Positions 1-10,801 of a DNA stretch of 64,000 bases are shown one piece after another (position 1 is the stretch's first letter; each line of letters opens with the position of its first letter). The DNA lies in contig NC_134398.1 of the NCBI RefSeq assembly GCF_050003625.1, forward strand, positions 111,762,145-111,826,144, in the 5' to 3' direction. The stretch is from Haematobia irritans. Lineage: Eukaryota > Arthropoda > Insecta > Diptera > Muscidae. The position numbers and the translations under genes were made by a program. Under the pieces are notes generated by a model, which worked only from the letters and a program-made list of their open reading frames with translations, searched no databases and had not been told where the DNA came from.

Positions 1-294
1 AACGTTTTTCTTTTGTTAGAGTTTTTTGAATTGCTTCGAAAATTTTAAACTTTTATCACTAAAAAAATCGTTTGTTACAAAAGTTGTATTTTTTCAATAA
101 AAAAAAAGTTATTTTTGAAACAACAACACAGTCCATTTCGTTTATATCCAACACTGTTCTTTTCCGATTTTAGGTCTTTAATAAGACACATTTTACAGTT
201 CAAAATTTAATATACTACAATGTAATGTTGAACATTTTTTCGGAATCTTCCGAACATATCTGGAATATATGTAAAAAAAAAATAAAAAAAAAAT

Positions 295-366
295 GGTCGA
301 AGCAGGGATCGAACTCACGACCCTTGGCATGCAAGTCGGACTCGCAACCACTGCTCCACGGTGCCA
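295..366 (-). other. tRNA-like module A (SINE-head type)
   Basis: Read on the minus strand this shows a Pol III A-box-like 'TGGAGCAGTGG', a CTTGCATGC-type anticodon-arm region and a B box 'GAGTTCGATCCC'. It resembles the head of the SINE at 63054-63400, so it is tRNA-derived rather than a functional tRNA. The arms do not pair into a clean cloverleaf. It points away from the second module at 1302-1368. Confidence 0.6.
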
Positions 367-481
367 AACTAAATGTTTGTTTCTGTTAAATAAATTTTGT
401 TTATTCGGTTCGTGGGCGCCGCAAGCTATGCTATATAAATATAATTTATATGGATATTTATCTATTGATGACCATAACAGG

Positions 482-1301
482 TAAAGGGTGGTTAAATTGT
501 AAGGGCCGATGTTGAATGTGAACCACACCTAAACGCCAAGTTTTTTTTCCGAATTTTATTTGACATTTCTCTATTTCAGACATACTCAATTTGAACCATG
601 GAGAGATACACAATCCAACAACGTGTTAAAGTTATCCAGACTTGTTATGAAAATGGGCGTTCAAATCAAAATGCATATCGTGCACCTTCATCTTAAGTGA
701 TGAGGCACATTTTCACCTCAGTGGATTCGTCAATAAACAGAATTGCCGCATTTGGGCGAGTTACTGTGAATGGTGTTCGCTATCGTGAGATGATAACGAA
801 CTTTTTATGGCCCGAATCGGAAGATATGGATATGGACGATATGTGGTCTCAGCAGGACGGTGCCACTTGCCACACAGCTAACGAAACAATGGCTCTTTTG
901 CGCAACAAGTTCAATGGCCGTGTTATCTCACGTAACGGCGATGTCAATTGGCCGCCAAGATCATGTGATTTGACACCGTTGGGCTTTTTTCTTTGGGGTT
1001 ATTTGAAAGAAAAGGTGTACGTCGATAAGCCAGCAACAATTCAATAGCTAAAGGATGAGATAATTCTGCACATTAACGGCATAGAACCTCTATTATGCCT
1101 CAGCGTCATCGAAAATGTGGACCATCGGATGAAGGTGTGCCACCGAGGTCGCGGCGCCCATTTGGCCGATATTTTGTTCCATACATAATTGAGTAATACC
1201 AATATATCATAATAAAATAAAATTACAATAATTTCCTAAATAACATAGTTTGTGTTTCATTCAAAATCAACATCGGCCCTTGAAATTTTAACCACCCTTT
1301 A
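482..1301 (+). mobile_element. Tc1/mariner-superfamily (IS630) transposon, internally deleted
   Basis: The ends are inverted: AAGGGTGGTTAAATTGTAAG at the left, and the same stem ending CCACCCTT at the right, with the inner GGGCCGATGTTG repeated in inverted form. TA flanks both ends (482-483 and 1300-1301), the target duplication expected of Tc1/mariner. The host sequence on each side matches a continuous stretch in sister copies (for example around 9070), so this is a clean nested insertion. Length is about 0.8 kb against about 1.2 kb or more for a full element. The interior contains a decayed transposase. Confidence 0.85.
599..1188 (+). pseudogene. Tc1/mariner-type transposase remnant
   Basis: The start MERYTIQQRVKVIQTCYEN is the N-terminal helix-turn-helix seen in a common insect transposase group (the DUF4817 type). 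It jumps after about 30 codons to LSDEAHFHLSGF, so most of the DNA-binding region is deleted. A second small deletion changes frame near 755. From about 760 the catalytic part reads on: QQDGATCHTA around 860, WPPRSCDLTP near 945 and FFLWGYLKEKVY after it. A nonsense codon interrupts it at 1045-1047, after which the C-terminus continues in frame to a stop at 1186-1188 (HLADILFHT). The host-cell role would be cut-and-paste transposition. This copy cannot encode an active enzyme. Confidence 0.8.
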
Positions 1302-1368
1302 CATAGCTCAGTGGTTAGTGTGTTGGCTTACAAAGTGCATGGTCCACGGTTCGATTCTCCGTCCAGGC
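1302..1368 (+). other. tRNA-like module V
   Basis: The A-box-like 'TAGCTCAGTGGTTAG' is followed by 'TTGGCTTACAAA' and a B box 'GGTTCGATTCTCC'. The same module occurs at 9074, 32020, 37255, 49113 and, variant, 31557. It begins one base after the TA duplicated by the transposon at 482-1301. It is tRNA-derived by sequence, but which tRNA is not certain. Confidence 0.6.
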
Positions 1369-1716
1369 GAAAGGTAAAAAAAATTTAAAAACTTATAAAA
1401 TCGTATAATTTTTTCTACATTGTTGGTATTACAGGAAAAGATGTTAAGAACTAAAAAACCTCGTGGATGTGAGAAAGATGTGAGGGAAAATGCAATTAGC
1501 AAAAAAACAACGATTTTTTTTTGAGTTTGTCTTAATGAAATTGTTTTTACATCCTGGAAAAGAATAAACGTTTATCACAAAAAGTATATACTTTTCTTCC
1601 AAATACACTTCTTTATAGCGAAAAGCAAATGAGAAACGAACTTTGTTTGTCTAAAATTTCGTTTGGGAGGAAAGAATTATTCAATTTACTCAGAAAGTCA
1701 CTAAACGTTGGATTAC

Positions 1717-1757
1717 AAAAAAAAAAAAAAAAAAAAAAAAAACAAAAAAAAAAACAA
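1717..1757. repeat. A-rich low-complexity tract
   Basis: Nearly pure adenine with two cytosine interruptions. It may be the decayed tail of a retroposed element, or simple slippage. No element boundary is evident. Confidence 0.8.
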
Positions 1758-2094
1758 ATAAAATTTCAATTTTTTTAAGGAGTAGTCGTATGAACTTTTG
1801 CTACATTTCTTACCTTGATTGTTTAGTAAAATTTTCAATAGTTAATGAACTGTAGTCAGAAAACCGAAAAAATCAATGAAAAAATTGTAATTTTTTGACA
1901 TTTTTGGGGTTTTGACCATGAAGATTAAATTTCCCGACATAATATATTCAGCATTTGTGTTTGTCTAGTCAAGATCTGTACCTTTGCTGAGGGATGCAAA
2001 AACAAATAACACCGTTTTTTTTGAAGTATTTATGATCATTACTTTAAAATGGTTTTAAATTTCTTTCGAAATTGTACTATAATATTTTTCAGTT

Positions 2095-3420
2095 GGATGT
2101 TGTTATCGACCCAATAATACAATAAGTTTGCCTGACGTCCTTTTATACGACCAGATTTCGGCTCCTTGTTTCTCGAAACACGACTTTATATTCCTGTCTT
2201 ATAAACTTGAACTTCAAAAGGATCAGATCGAATACACGTACCTTGATTTTCGTAATTTGAATTATATTGAACCGCAGGATATGTTTGGACAAATAAATTG
2301 GCTTGACATGTACGAACTCATCTCTGTTGGCCAGCAATTTAATTTTTTGCGGAATGCTATATGTGAACTTTATAACGCGACTGTGCCTATTAAGAGGACC
2401 AAAGTGAAATCAAGTACTAGACCATGGCTTAACGACACAATTCAGACTGCTATTAGGGAACGGGATATTGCATACTCTCGATGGAAACGCTTTAGATTAC
2501 CACAACTTCTAGAGGAGTATCGATCGGCGAGAATAGCGAACAGATATATCACTGCGGCGAAAACCAAATATTACGCTATTCGTTTCAATTCTGCTGTAGA
2601 TTCCAGGGACAAGTGGAAGATCATACATGATATAGGTGTTGGGAAGTCTAGGTCATCGGGCAGTTATCAAGGTGATCCAAATGACTTGAACGAGATGTTT
2701 TCTAATATCTCAATCAGTGTGAGTGCACTGATCGAAGTTTCAGAATCAATTAGGAGAAATATTGATGAGCACCATGTCAGTTTTCTTGTCCTCTTAGATC
2801 ACTCAAAGGCTTTCGATACTGTTGATCACACAATGTTATGTCTGAAACTTCAAAGATTTTTCAATTTCTCACCTACTGCTACCTCTCTTATTTTTCTTTT
2901 TCATTGCCATTACCACAGGGTTCTATAATTGGACCTCTATTATTTTGCATGTACGCCAATGACCTGCCTCTTGAAATAGTCCATAGTCAGATACTTATGT
3001 ATGCAGATGACATACAAATTTTTTTAAGTAGTCCGGTAGGTGATGCTAGTGAGTGTTTGGGGAAACTTAACCACGACCTTGATCGTGTGTTTCGATGGGC
3101 AAGGCCCAATGGTCTGCTACTAAATCCACCATAGTCTAAATGTTTGATTATACACAAGAATAGAAGGTTCTCTTTGTCGAATGCTGATATTATGATAGAT
3201 GGTCAGAAAATCGATGTAGTCACTAGTGCTAAGAATTTAGGAGTGGTATTCAATCCCAGTAAAAACTTACATTACCCGGTAATATTGTAAGTAAGTCTCT
3301 TTGATAGTTAATAAACACTTATTAATTGGCATTGCTCCGGATTACATTTACATACACATGTCCTACGAGGAAAGTACTTCTCCCCAGGCATACCTTTGGT
3401 CATGAAATAAGTAGTGCTTT
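2095..3420 (+). pseudogene. Non-LTR retrotransposon (LINE) ORF2 fragment: endonuclease end plus reverse transcriptase
   Basis: An open frame reads GCCYRPNN, the tail of an AP-endonuclease domain (YRPP motif), at about 2095. The linker 'RPWLNDTIQTAIRERDIAY' follows near 2420-2480. Reverse transcriptase begins abruptly: LLDHSKAFDTVDH at about 2790, then a frameshift and lost block near 2880-2920, then PQGSIIGPLLF at about 2917 and the catalytic YADD at about 2998-3010. A premature stop at about 3132 follows LLLNPP, and the frame then continues with weak similarity. Most of the palm before LLDHSKAF is missing, so it is dead. The motifs fit the Jockey/CR1/I group, but the clade cannot be fixed by eye. 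The TIR element at 3430 sits in its 3' part. Confidence 0.75.
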
Positions 3421-3429
3421 TAAGGCATA

Positions 3430-4857
3430 CACCCAGAAAAAAGTGCCTTCGAAACTAAAGGAAAAAATTTTCATCAATATAGTTTATCCATTTTATTTCC
3501 ATTAAGGTAGATTTTTGTGAAAAATAATAAAATTTACTCGTTTCTGTAAAAAAATCCTAAACTGTAAGCAGTTAGGAATAGTTCATTAACTAGAATAAGG
3601 CATGGAATTTTACTCATACTATTTTCTTCGCTGGGTATAAGAATTTACTACTGAAAAAGAAAATTTTATTCACCGATAAGAAAGCATTCGTAAAAATAAA
3701 CAAAAACCGAACTAAAACCAAGTTTCCTCAAAATTAGTAAAATTTCTTATAAAATGATAATTGCGACTTCCTTTATAATAGAAAGTTTTTCATACATACG
3801 AACAACACTTGGCATAGAAAAATATTTTAGTTCATTCGTACTAAGAAGTATGAAATCCTTTCAAAACTTAAGGAAACACACTTGTTAGAATATAGGAAAT
3901 TTTCCTAAATTTCTATTGTCTACCTGTAATCGATACCTGTCATCGTAATCGATGTGTTTGCGCGTGGGTGTAATCGATATATTTGCGCGTCGGTTGTTTT
4001 TTTAGTTGGAATCGCGTTGTTTCGGAGAGATTGTTAAAAAATAATATGGTAAAATAATATAATAAATAACAAATAAAATATATAAAATATTTGTTATTTT
4101 AAATTAGTGAGAAAAATTTTCGTTTTTTTAAATAAATCTATCAATGTTCGTGATAGTGTATAAAGAAAGAAAACACCAGCAGAATAACAACCCTTTCATT
4201 TGTCTTCATTTTGGAATCTTCAATTATCAGGTAATATTCAGTGACGCTAACCTTTTGCAACAAAAATGTTTTATGATTTTTTATATTTGTAGGTATTGAA
4301 ATTGTAAAAGGAGGACAAAATCATTAGGCAGCAACTTATTAAAAGTGAAAAGTACAAGAAGAAGAAAAAGTGCGTTTTACAGTTGATAATATCACACGGA
4401 AATTGGAAATAGTGGAATAATAAACTAGTATTTCAAAGAGATTCGATGCTGTTGATTCTTAATAAATATATTCAATATATTAATAAAACATGTCTTTTAT
4501 TGAAGATAAAATTGCTTATAGAAATAAATAAAATTGTATTTAAAAACGAAGGTAAGCAGTTCTAATTATGAAGTAAAAGTTTTACCACAAATGTGTAAGA
4601 TTTGTCGAAATGAATGAAAAAATTTCAATAAAATCATTCCATATATGAATTCAAATTAGTTAAATTTTTTCATTCTGTAGTATAGTGGTATATAAATATA
4701 GGAAAATGTTAACTAATATATGGAATGCATTATTCCTAATTTCTACGAAAATCACATCGTTCAAACAAATAAAAATGTCTTTGGCGCTATACGAAGTTCA
4801 ACTTTCTTCACAATGAGTTCATTTTAACTTAAAGAAGGGGTCACTTTTTTCTGGGTG
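3430..4857. mobile_element. Non-autonomous TIR element with CACCCAGAAAAAAGTG ends
   Basis: The left end is CACCCAGAAAAAAGTG and the right end is its exact reverse complement. TA occurs on each side (3428-3429 and 4858-4859). No transposase is visible in the 1.4 kb. Around 3943-3990 a short motif 'gtaatcgatgtgtttgcgcg' occurs twice in slightly changed form. The TA duplication suggests mobilisation by a Tc1/mariner-type enzyme. The terminus resembles those of the elements at 31057-32017, 51658-52148 and 57706-57992. Confidence 0.75.
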
Positions 4858-4859
4858 TA

Positions 4860-5525
4860 TAATCACCTAATATATAAACACCTATTCGTATATATACCAA
4901 AGTTTGCAAAATAGCCACTTATTGTCTCAGGTAACCAAATCTCGTAAATATTGACTTCTCTAACCGATTACAATGGATCAAAATATTGCGAGTAATGCTG
5001 TAATATGAACATTACTTGAATAGAAACGAATATTGTAGAAATAAACAAAAATGCAACAAATCATCTAAATAAGATTACACGCAAATAAATTTCACACATA
5101 AAATAGAAATAAATGTTGTTGTTTAAGGGAGTTGGATTCGTCAATTACATATACCTAATAGCCCATTCGCATTATGTTCGAAATCTACTAAAAGTGGATT
5201 TTATATATCACTTTTTATAAGGCAAATGACAGTTGAAATCTAGTGAAGTCGATTTTGAAAGTGTAATGTGAATGAGGTACAAAAAGCATTTATTTAAAAC
5301 ATAATATGGTAATGTAATTAATTTAAAACACAATTATTATGAAATATTCGTGGAGAACATTCCTTAACGGAAAAATCTTCAGAATTACCGTTACGTTACA
5401 TATTCTTTCTGAATTTTTTAAAGTAAATGTTCAATTATGAGAACAATTATACCTACACGCAAAGAAAAAAAACGTTTGGAAAACGTTTTTCTTTTGTTAG
5501 AGTTTTTTGAATTGCTTCGAAAAGT
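4860..5525. other. AT-rich interval, no gene seen
   Basis: No convincing coding region or RNA gene. Positions 5479-5522 repeat, almost base for base, the first 44 bases of the window, so a scrap of family B/C lies here, directly abutting the DINE-like fragment at 5526. Confidence 0.5.
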
Positions 5526-6330
5526 AATGTTGGTATTTTGACCATTTTTGTCGAAATCAGAAAAACATATATATGGGAGCTATATCTAAATCAGAACCGA
5601 TTTCAACCGAATTTGGCACGCATAGCAACAATACTAATTCTACTCTCTGTGCAAAATTTCAACTAAATCGGAGTTAAAAATTGGCCTCTGTGGTCATATG
5701 AGTGTAAATCGGGCGAAAGCTATATATGGGAGATATATCTAAATCTGAACCGATTTCAACCAAATTTGGCACGCATATTACAATGCTAATTCTACTCCCT
5801 ATGCAAAATTTCAACTAAATCGGAGCAAAAAATTGGTCTCTGTGGGCAAATGAGTGTATATCGGGCGAAAGCTATATATGGGAGCTATATCTAAATCTGA
5901 ACCGATTTGGCTGATATTTTGCAAGTTTTTCGAGACTCATAAAATATTCGGATGTACGGAATTTGAGGAAGATCGGTTGATATACACGCCAATTATGACC
6001 AGATCAGTGAAAAATATATATGGCAGCTATATCTAAATCTGAACCGATTTTTTCCAAAATCAATAGGGATCGTCTTTGAGCCGAAACAGGAGCCTATATC
6101 AAATTTTAGGACAATCGGACTAAAACTGCGAGCTGAACTTTGCACACAAAAATACAGCAACAGACAGACAGACAGACAGACAGACGGACATCGCTAAATC
6201 GACTCAGAATTTAATTCTAAGCCGATCCGTATACTAAAAGGTTGGTCTATGATTACTCCTTCTTGGCGTTACATACAAATGCACAAACTTATTATACCCT
6301 GTACCACAGTAGTGGTGAAGGGTATAAAAA
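5526..6330 (+). mobile_element. Helentron/DINE-1-like element, 5'-truncated (subfamily H1)
   Basis: There are three tandem units of about 153 bp, each with 'tatatgggagctatatctaa', starting near 5575, 5728 and 5880. They are followed by a tetranucleotide tract equivalent to (GTCY)n at about 6160-6190 and a terminal hairpin, TATACCC...CCAC/GTGG...GGGTATA, at 6292-6326. A (GTCY)n core followed by a 3' hairpin is characteristic of DINE-1/Helentron elements in flies. The copy at 47335-48532 is the same subfamily in the opposite orientation and retains the 5' end that this copy lacks. Confidence 0.6.
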
Positions 6331-6912
6331 GGATAAGTCAAAATATCCAAACAGCGAGTTCAAATGAACTACTCTCTGTTCCACGTGGTCATAATTTTTA
6401 TTCACAAAAAACATTGTATTAATAACTTTCGTCATAAGTTTGTATAATAAAGTACATTTGCTTAAAGAAAGTTTAATTTTAATGTATGAAAATTTTCATA
6501 ATAGTAAAACGGTTTGTTGTTCCTTTAATTATTTAATTTCTCTGTAGTGGGGAATGATTAATTTAAAAATAGTTTAGTCGTCGTCATTTTAAAAAGACTG
6601 TTAACCAATTTTTATTATCGGGTTTCCCAAAAAATAAGCAAGTAAACCAAAATAATCCTGACTTTTTAACTTTTTAAATGAACTAAAATACAATGTTATA
6701 GATGAACAAAAATTTAAGAGAATTATAAACTAGACAAGTTGAAAAAAATCTTAAGGGCTAAATCATGGTCAATATTACCACAGTTTAGTTCATTTTGCAA
6801 TGGAAAAGGGTTCACTGTTTTTTCAATGCGGTAGGTAGGTCGCAAAAGTCACAGTTTGTGACAGGCCAACCCTGATTTGAAGATGGAAATTGTATTTTAC
6901 TATTTGAAAATA
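6331..6912. other. AT-rich interval, no gene seen
   Basis: No coding region. A phrase near 6755 ('gggctaaatcatggtcaata') recurs near 19777, so part of this is an uncharacterised dispersed repeat. Confidence 0.5.
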
Positions 6913-7572
6913 CACGGACGAAAAAGACTGTTTTTCATATGTTTGGGTATAAACGTTATATGTTTGGAACTCAAATTTTTAAACACAATATTTTTGAGTG
7001 CAAACATACAATGTTCATAAACTAGCATAATATGTTTGGGACATATATGTTAATATATTAGAACATATTATTTTTGGGACATAAAATGTTTGTAAATGTA
7101 ATATGCTTGAATGCAAACATATATTAATTTAGAAATAGCCCATAAACATATATGTGTTTACAAAGAGAGACAAAGTGTATGCTGGAAGTAAAAAAATGAA
7201 AGTAACCAATTGGCGCATTACAAATATATATACACAAAGAAAATTTCATTAAATATAGGAAAAATACTATGTGTGAATATAAACAAGTATAAATTTACAT
7301 ATTATGAGTAAACATATATATGTTGTGATATAAGACTTCGCCAAAAATTGTATATGCTTAAGTAAAATATTAAAATGAGTATTCGGAGAGAAAATTCATT
7401 CGGAACCAAGATAAAATATATTTGAAAAAAAGAGCATAAGTTTTGTATATCATTTTCGCATTACGGGCACAATTTTTTTGTTTCGTCAAAACAAATCGGA
7501 ACGTAGGACGAGTAAGTCAAAATATTCAAACATTAAAGGGATCTTCATAAAAACTAACGAAAGGGCACTATA

Positions 7573-7983
7573 CACTGAACAAAAAGCATGTCCGGTTCCA
7601 AAGATTGTGTCTCCACGTTAACAATTTTGATATTGATTCCAAACCAAAGAAGCGGAGAATACAAGTAAGGATGCTTTTGAGACACAATTCTCTTTTAAAT
7701 GGGGTTTTGTGTACTTGACTCTACGAAGCACATTTCAATTTTTCGCTTTTTCAGCTTTTTTTCATATGCTATAAAATGTCCGTTAAAAACAAGACTTCCA
7801 GTAGAAATTATGCTATGTTTCAAGTAAAAAATGTTTTTAAAATAAAGTATTGAAAAACATATCCTATTTTTGAACATGGAAAAAACTTTATATTAGAGAA
7901 ATGCGTCTTCTAAGCTAAGCAAAAGTTGTATTCTTATTTTAAGGACATGAACTCTTTGGCCTCACGACAATATTTTTTCAGTG
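7573..7983 (+). mobile_element. CACTGAA-family MITE (family X)
   Basis: Starts CACTGAACAAAAAGCATG and ends ATATTTTTTCAGTG, inverted termini of about a dozen bases. Internal phrases such as 'gatattgattcc' and 'aaagaagcggagaatacaag' are shared with copies at 50115-50727 and 53013-53632. It occupies the same position in this family-B copy as the MITE in the copy at 48643-51655. No coding capacity. Confidence 0.7.
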
Positions 7984-8875
7984 CACTCTTTTTAGAGTTG
8001 TGAAAGTAAAATGAAAACAGGGGGAAACAGTGAAAAATTAAACAGTAAGATCTATAAAAACAAAGATTAATTCCTCTTTATTAATGAGTAGTCCAAGAGG
8101 AGTTGACGGATTTTTTCGAAAATAAAAGCGGGCATTGAGTTCGAGTTTTGCCGCTAAAATTATTTCTCATTTTAGCGGCAAAACCAGAATAATATTACAA
8201 CTTTTTCCGGTAAGTTCTATTATAACATGTTGGGGAAAGATCCAAAGCAACAATTGAATAAGTTTATTTTCTTTAAAAGAAATTATTAAAGAAAAATAAA
8301 AGGGTAAACATGGCCATTTTAACGTGATGATGCCAATTTATACCGGCCTTAAGAATTAAATTAAGTACAAAATTATTCGTTAATAAAAATTCATATTTAT
8401 TTGTATTTCTAAATTAATGGTGTTACATGCTAGCAAACAATTGTTCACACCAAAATAAATTTATGTGCTGTTTTAAAATTACTGTTTAGAATTTAAATAT
8501 AATGTGCTTTTGAATGGTTATCGTTAACCTTAGGATTCGATGGAAAATCTGTATATATACTCGACTTCACGTTCTTCTTTTGTAAGAGTTTTTGAATTTC
8601 TTCGAAAATTTTAAACTTGTATACAAAAACCTTTATTTGTTACACAATTTTTATTGTTGCAATAAAAAAATAATATTTGATTTGAACTCAGTCCATTTCG
8701 TTTATATCAAGCACTTTTCTTTTCTGACTTTAAGTCTTTTATAAAACACTCTTTACAATTTCGTAGTAAAAATTTAATATAATAGTATGTAATGCTGAAC
8801 ACCTTTTCGGGAACTTCCGAACCTATCTGGAATATATGTTAAAAAATATATTAAAAAAAAAAAAAAATGGTGTTG

Positions 8876-8945
8876 GTCGAAGCAGGGATCGAACCCAGGT
8901 CCCCTGTCACGCAAGGCGGACGACCAACCACTGCTCCACGCTGCC
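8876..8945 (-). other. tRNA-like module A of the family-B copy
   Basis: Minus strand: 'GTGGAGCAGTGG' A-box region and B box 'GGGTTCGATCCC'. It reads outward, away from its partner 128 bp to the right. Confidence 0.6.
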
Positions 8946-9073
8946 AACAAATGTATGTTTAACAATGTTATGTTGTTAAACAATGTTATGTTTGCATCGG
9001 CTCGTGAACGCCGCAAGCTATGCTATATAAATATAACTTATAACGATAATTATCTATTGATGACCATAACAGC

Positions 9074-9142
9074 TACGTAGGCCAGTGGTTAGTGTGCTGG
9101 CTTACAAACTGTGTGGTCCGCTGTTCGAATCCCCGTCCGGCA
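9074..9142 (+). other. tRNA-like module V of the family-B copy
   Basis: A-box region 'TAGGCCAGTGGTTAG' and B box 'TGTTCGAATCCCC'. The 128-bp spacer between the two modules contains 'gctatgctatataaatataa', conserved in all copies that have both modules. Confidence 0.6.
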
Positions 9143-9639
9143 AAAGGTAAAATTAAAAAGAAAATTATAAAATATAACAATTTCTTCTAAAATGTTTCTA
9201 TTACAGAAAAAGGTGCTAAAAACTAAAAAACTCATGGAAGTGAGAAAAATGTGAGGGAATATACAATTAGGCAGAAAAAAAATTTGAGCACAATCTTCTT
9301 TGGGAGAAAATTCTTCTAAGCATATAATATTTTTGGGTTCAAAATGTTTCCAAACATATTATATGTTCACATAAGAACATATAGTGTTTTGGAAGACAAC
9401 ATTATTGAATTGGGATGGAAAAATACAAAATGTTTGGAACTTAGACTACCCAAACATATTATATTGTTTAGACCAATATGCTTTCAAACATATTATATAT
9501 TGGAAGAAATCAAACATATAAATGTTTGGGCAATACCCAAAAATTTATATTCTTGAAGCAAAATATGTTTGGGAGTATATGTTACAGAAGCGATTTTTTT
9601 GAGGGTGTAGTTTCTTTGTCCGACACAGGTGGGTCTGAG

Positions 9640-9850
9640 TCCCGAATCTAAGTAAAATGTTTTCTTAATTCCAAAAAACTTTAAACCAAAGATGCTAAAT
9701 CCTCAAAATAAGTCTTAACCTATATTTAAAGCTTTTTTATCTTTAATCTATATATTAAATATTTCAGTTAATTTAAGGACGCATTCTTTAAATCAAAAAT
9801 GTGTTTCTTTATTTTAAGGAAAATTGTTCTTAGTTAAAAAACATGCGACT
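9640..9850 (-). repeat. Dispersed repeat fragment (family Y)
   Basis: Matches in reverse orientation the sequence flanking the DD37E transposon at 21357-22403 (phrases 'cctcaaaataagtctta' and 'ctttaaaccaaa'). Non-coding. The remainder to 10138 shows no gene. Confidence 0.5.
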
Positions 9851-10801
9851 TTAACGGAGGGACGCAAATTTACAAAATTTAATAAAAAAATTTTTGAAGT
9901 AAAGATTATAAACTTTATTTTAATTAAAATGTCATCTTCAGGGATGGTATCTTTATTGAATTTGGCAATTTCTATAATATAACAATTATTAATTTTAATT
10001 TTACATCGTTATATCATCTGGTTAGTAAAAGAAAATACACTTACATTTAATCTTTAGTCAGTTTATTTTCTATTGCATTTTTAGGGAAAAAAATGTAAAT
10101 AAGAGATTTACATTGGAATCTTTACGCATCCAACAATAACAGGTTGGCTGATAAGTCCCCGGTCTAACAAAGAAAAACACATTTTTTTGTCAAAATTCTT
10201 TTTTATTATTCAACATAGTTCCCTTCAAGAGCGATACAACGATTATAACGACCTTCCAATTTTTTGATACAATTTTGGTAGTACTCCTTCGGTTTTGCCT
10301 CAAAATAGGCCTCAGTTTCGGCGATCACTTCTTCATTGCAGCCAAATTTTTTCCCTGCGAGCATCATTTTGAGGTCTGAGAACAAGAAAAAGTCGCTGGG
10401 GCCAGATCTGTAGAATACGGTGGGTGGGGAAGCAATTCGAAGCCAAATTCATGAATTTTTGCCATCGTTCTCAATGGCTTGTGGCACGGTGCGTTGTCTT
10501 GGTGGAACAACACTTTTTTCTTCTTCATATGGGGCCGTTTTGCCGCGATTTCGACCTTCAAACGCTATAATAACGCCATATAATAGTCACTGTTGATGGT
10601 TTTTCCCTTCTCAAGATAATCGATAAAAATTATTCCATGCGCATCCCAAAAAGCAGAGGCCATTACTTTGCCAGCGGACTTTTGAGTCTTTCCACGCTTC
10701 GGAGACGGTTCACCGGTCGCTGTCCACTCAGCCGACTGTCGATTGGACTCAGGAGTGTAGTGATGGAGGTATGTTTCATCCATTGTCACATATCGACGGA
10801 A

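Larger units (their letters stand above)
1..1500 (+). mobile_element. Partial copy of the twin tRNA-module element (family B/C), left end outside the window
   Basis: The sequence aligns by eye with the longer copies at 6913-9607, 28161-32413, 37105-40979 and 48643-51655. The shared order is a leader with 'agttttttgaattgcttcg', a minus-strand tRNA-like module, a spacer with a TATA-like run, a plus-strand tRNA-like module, and a tail ending in 'gtgagggaaaatgcaatta'. No protein-coding capacity is visible. The copy is interrupted by a TA-flanked transposon at 482-1301. Its right part fades into A-rich DNA after about 1500 without the usual GGGTGTA terminus, so the right end is truncated or diverged. 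The left end lies outside the window. Confidence 0.6.
6913..9607 (+). mobile_element. Family-B twin tRNA-module element, long form, complete
   Basis: The left end is CACGGACGAAAAAGACTG and the right end reads TTTTTTTGAGGGTG. TA flanks both sides (6911-6912 and 9608-9609). The terminal repeats are short and imperfect (CAC...AAAAA). The subterminal regions are dense in ATATGTTTGG-type words in both orientations. No transposase or other protein is encoded. It carries a CACTGAA-family MITE at 7573-7983 and the two divergent tRNA-like modules at 8876-8945 and 9074-9142. The reverse-orientation sister at 48643-51655 has the same layout, while 28520-29457 and 59668-60616 are short forms lacking the middle. 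Confidence 0.7.

Noticed and set aside
295..366. Functional tRNA gene
   Set aside because: A and B boxes are present, but the acceptor and anticodon stems do not pair, and the module recurs inside mobile elements. It is tRNA-derived repeat sequence.
3943..3992. Promoter with TATCGAT-type (DREF-like) sites
   Set aside because: The repeated 'aatcgat' words lie inside a non-coding TIR element with no adjacent gene, so regulatory function cannot be supported.
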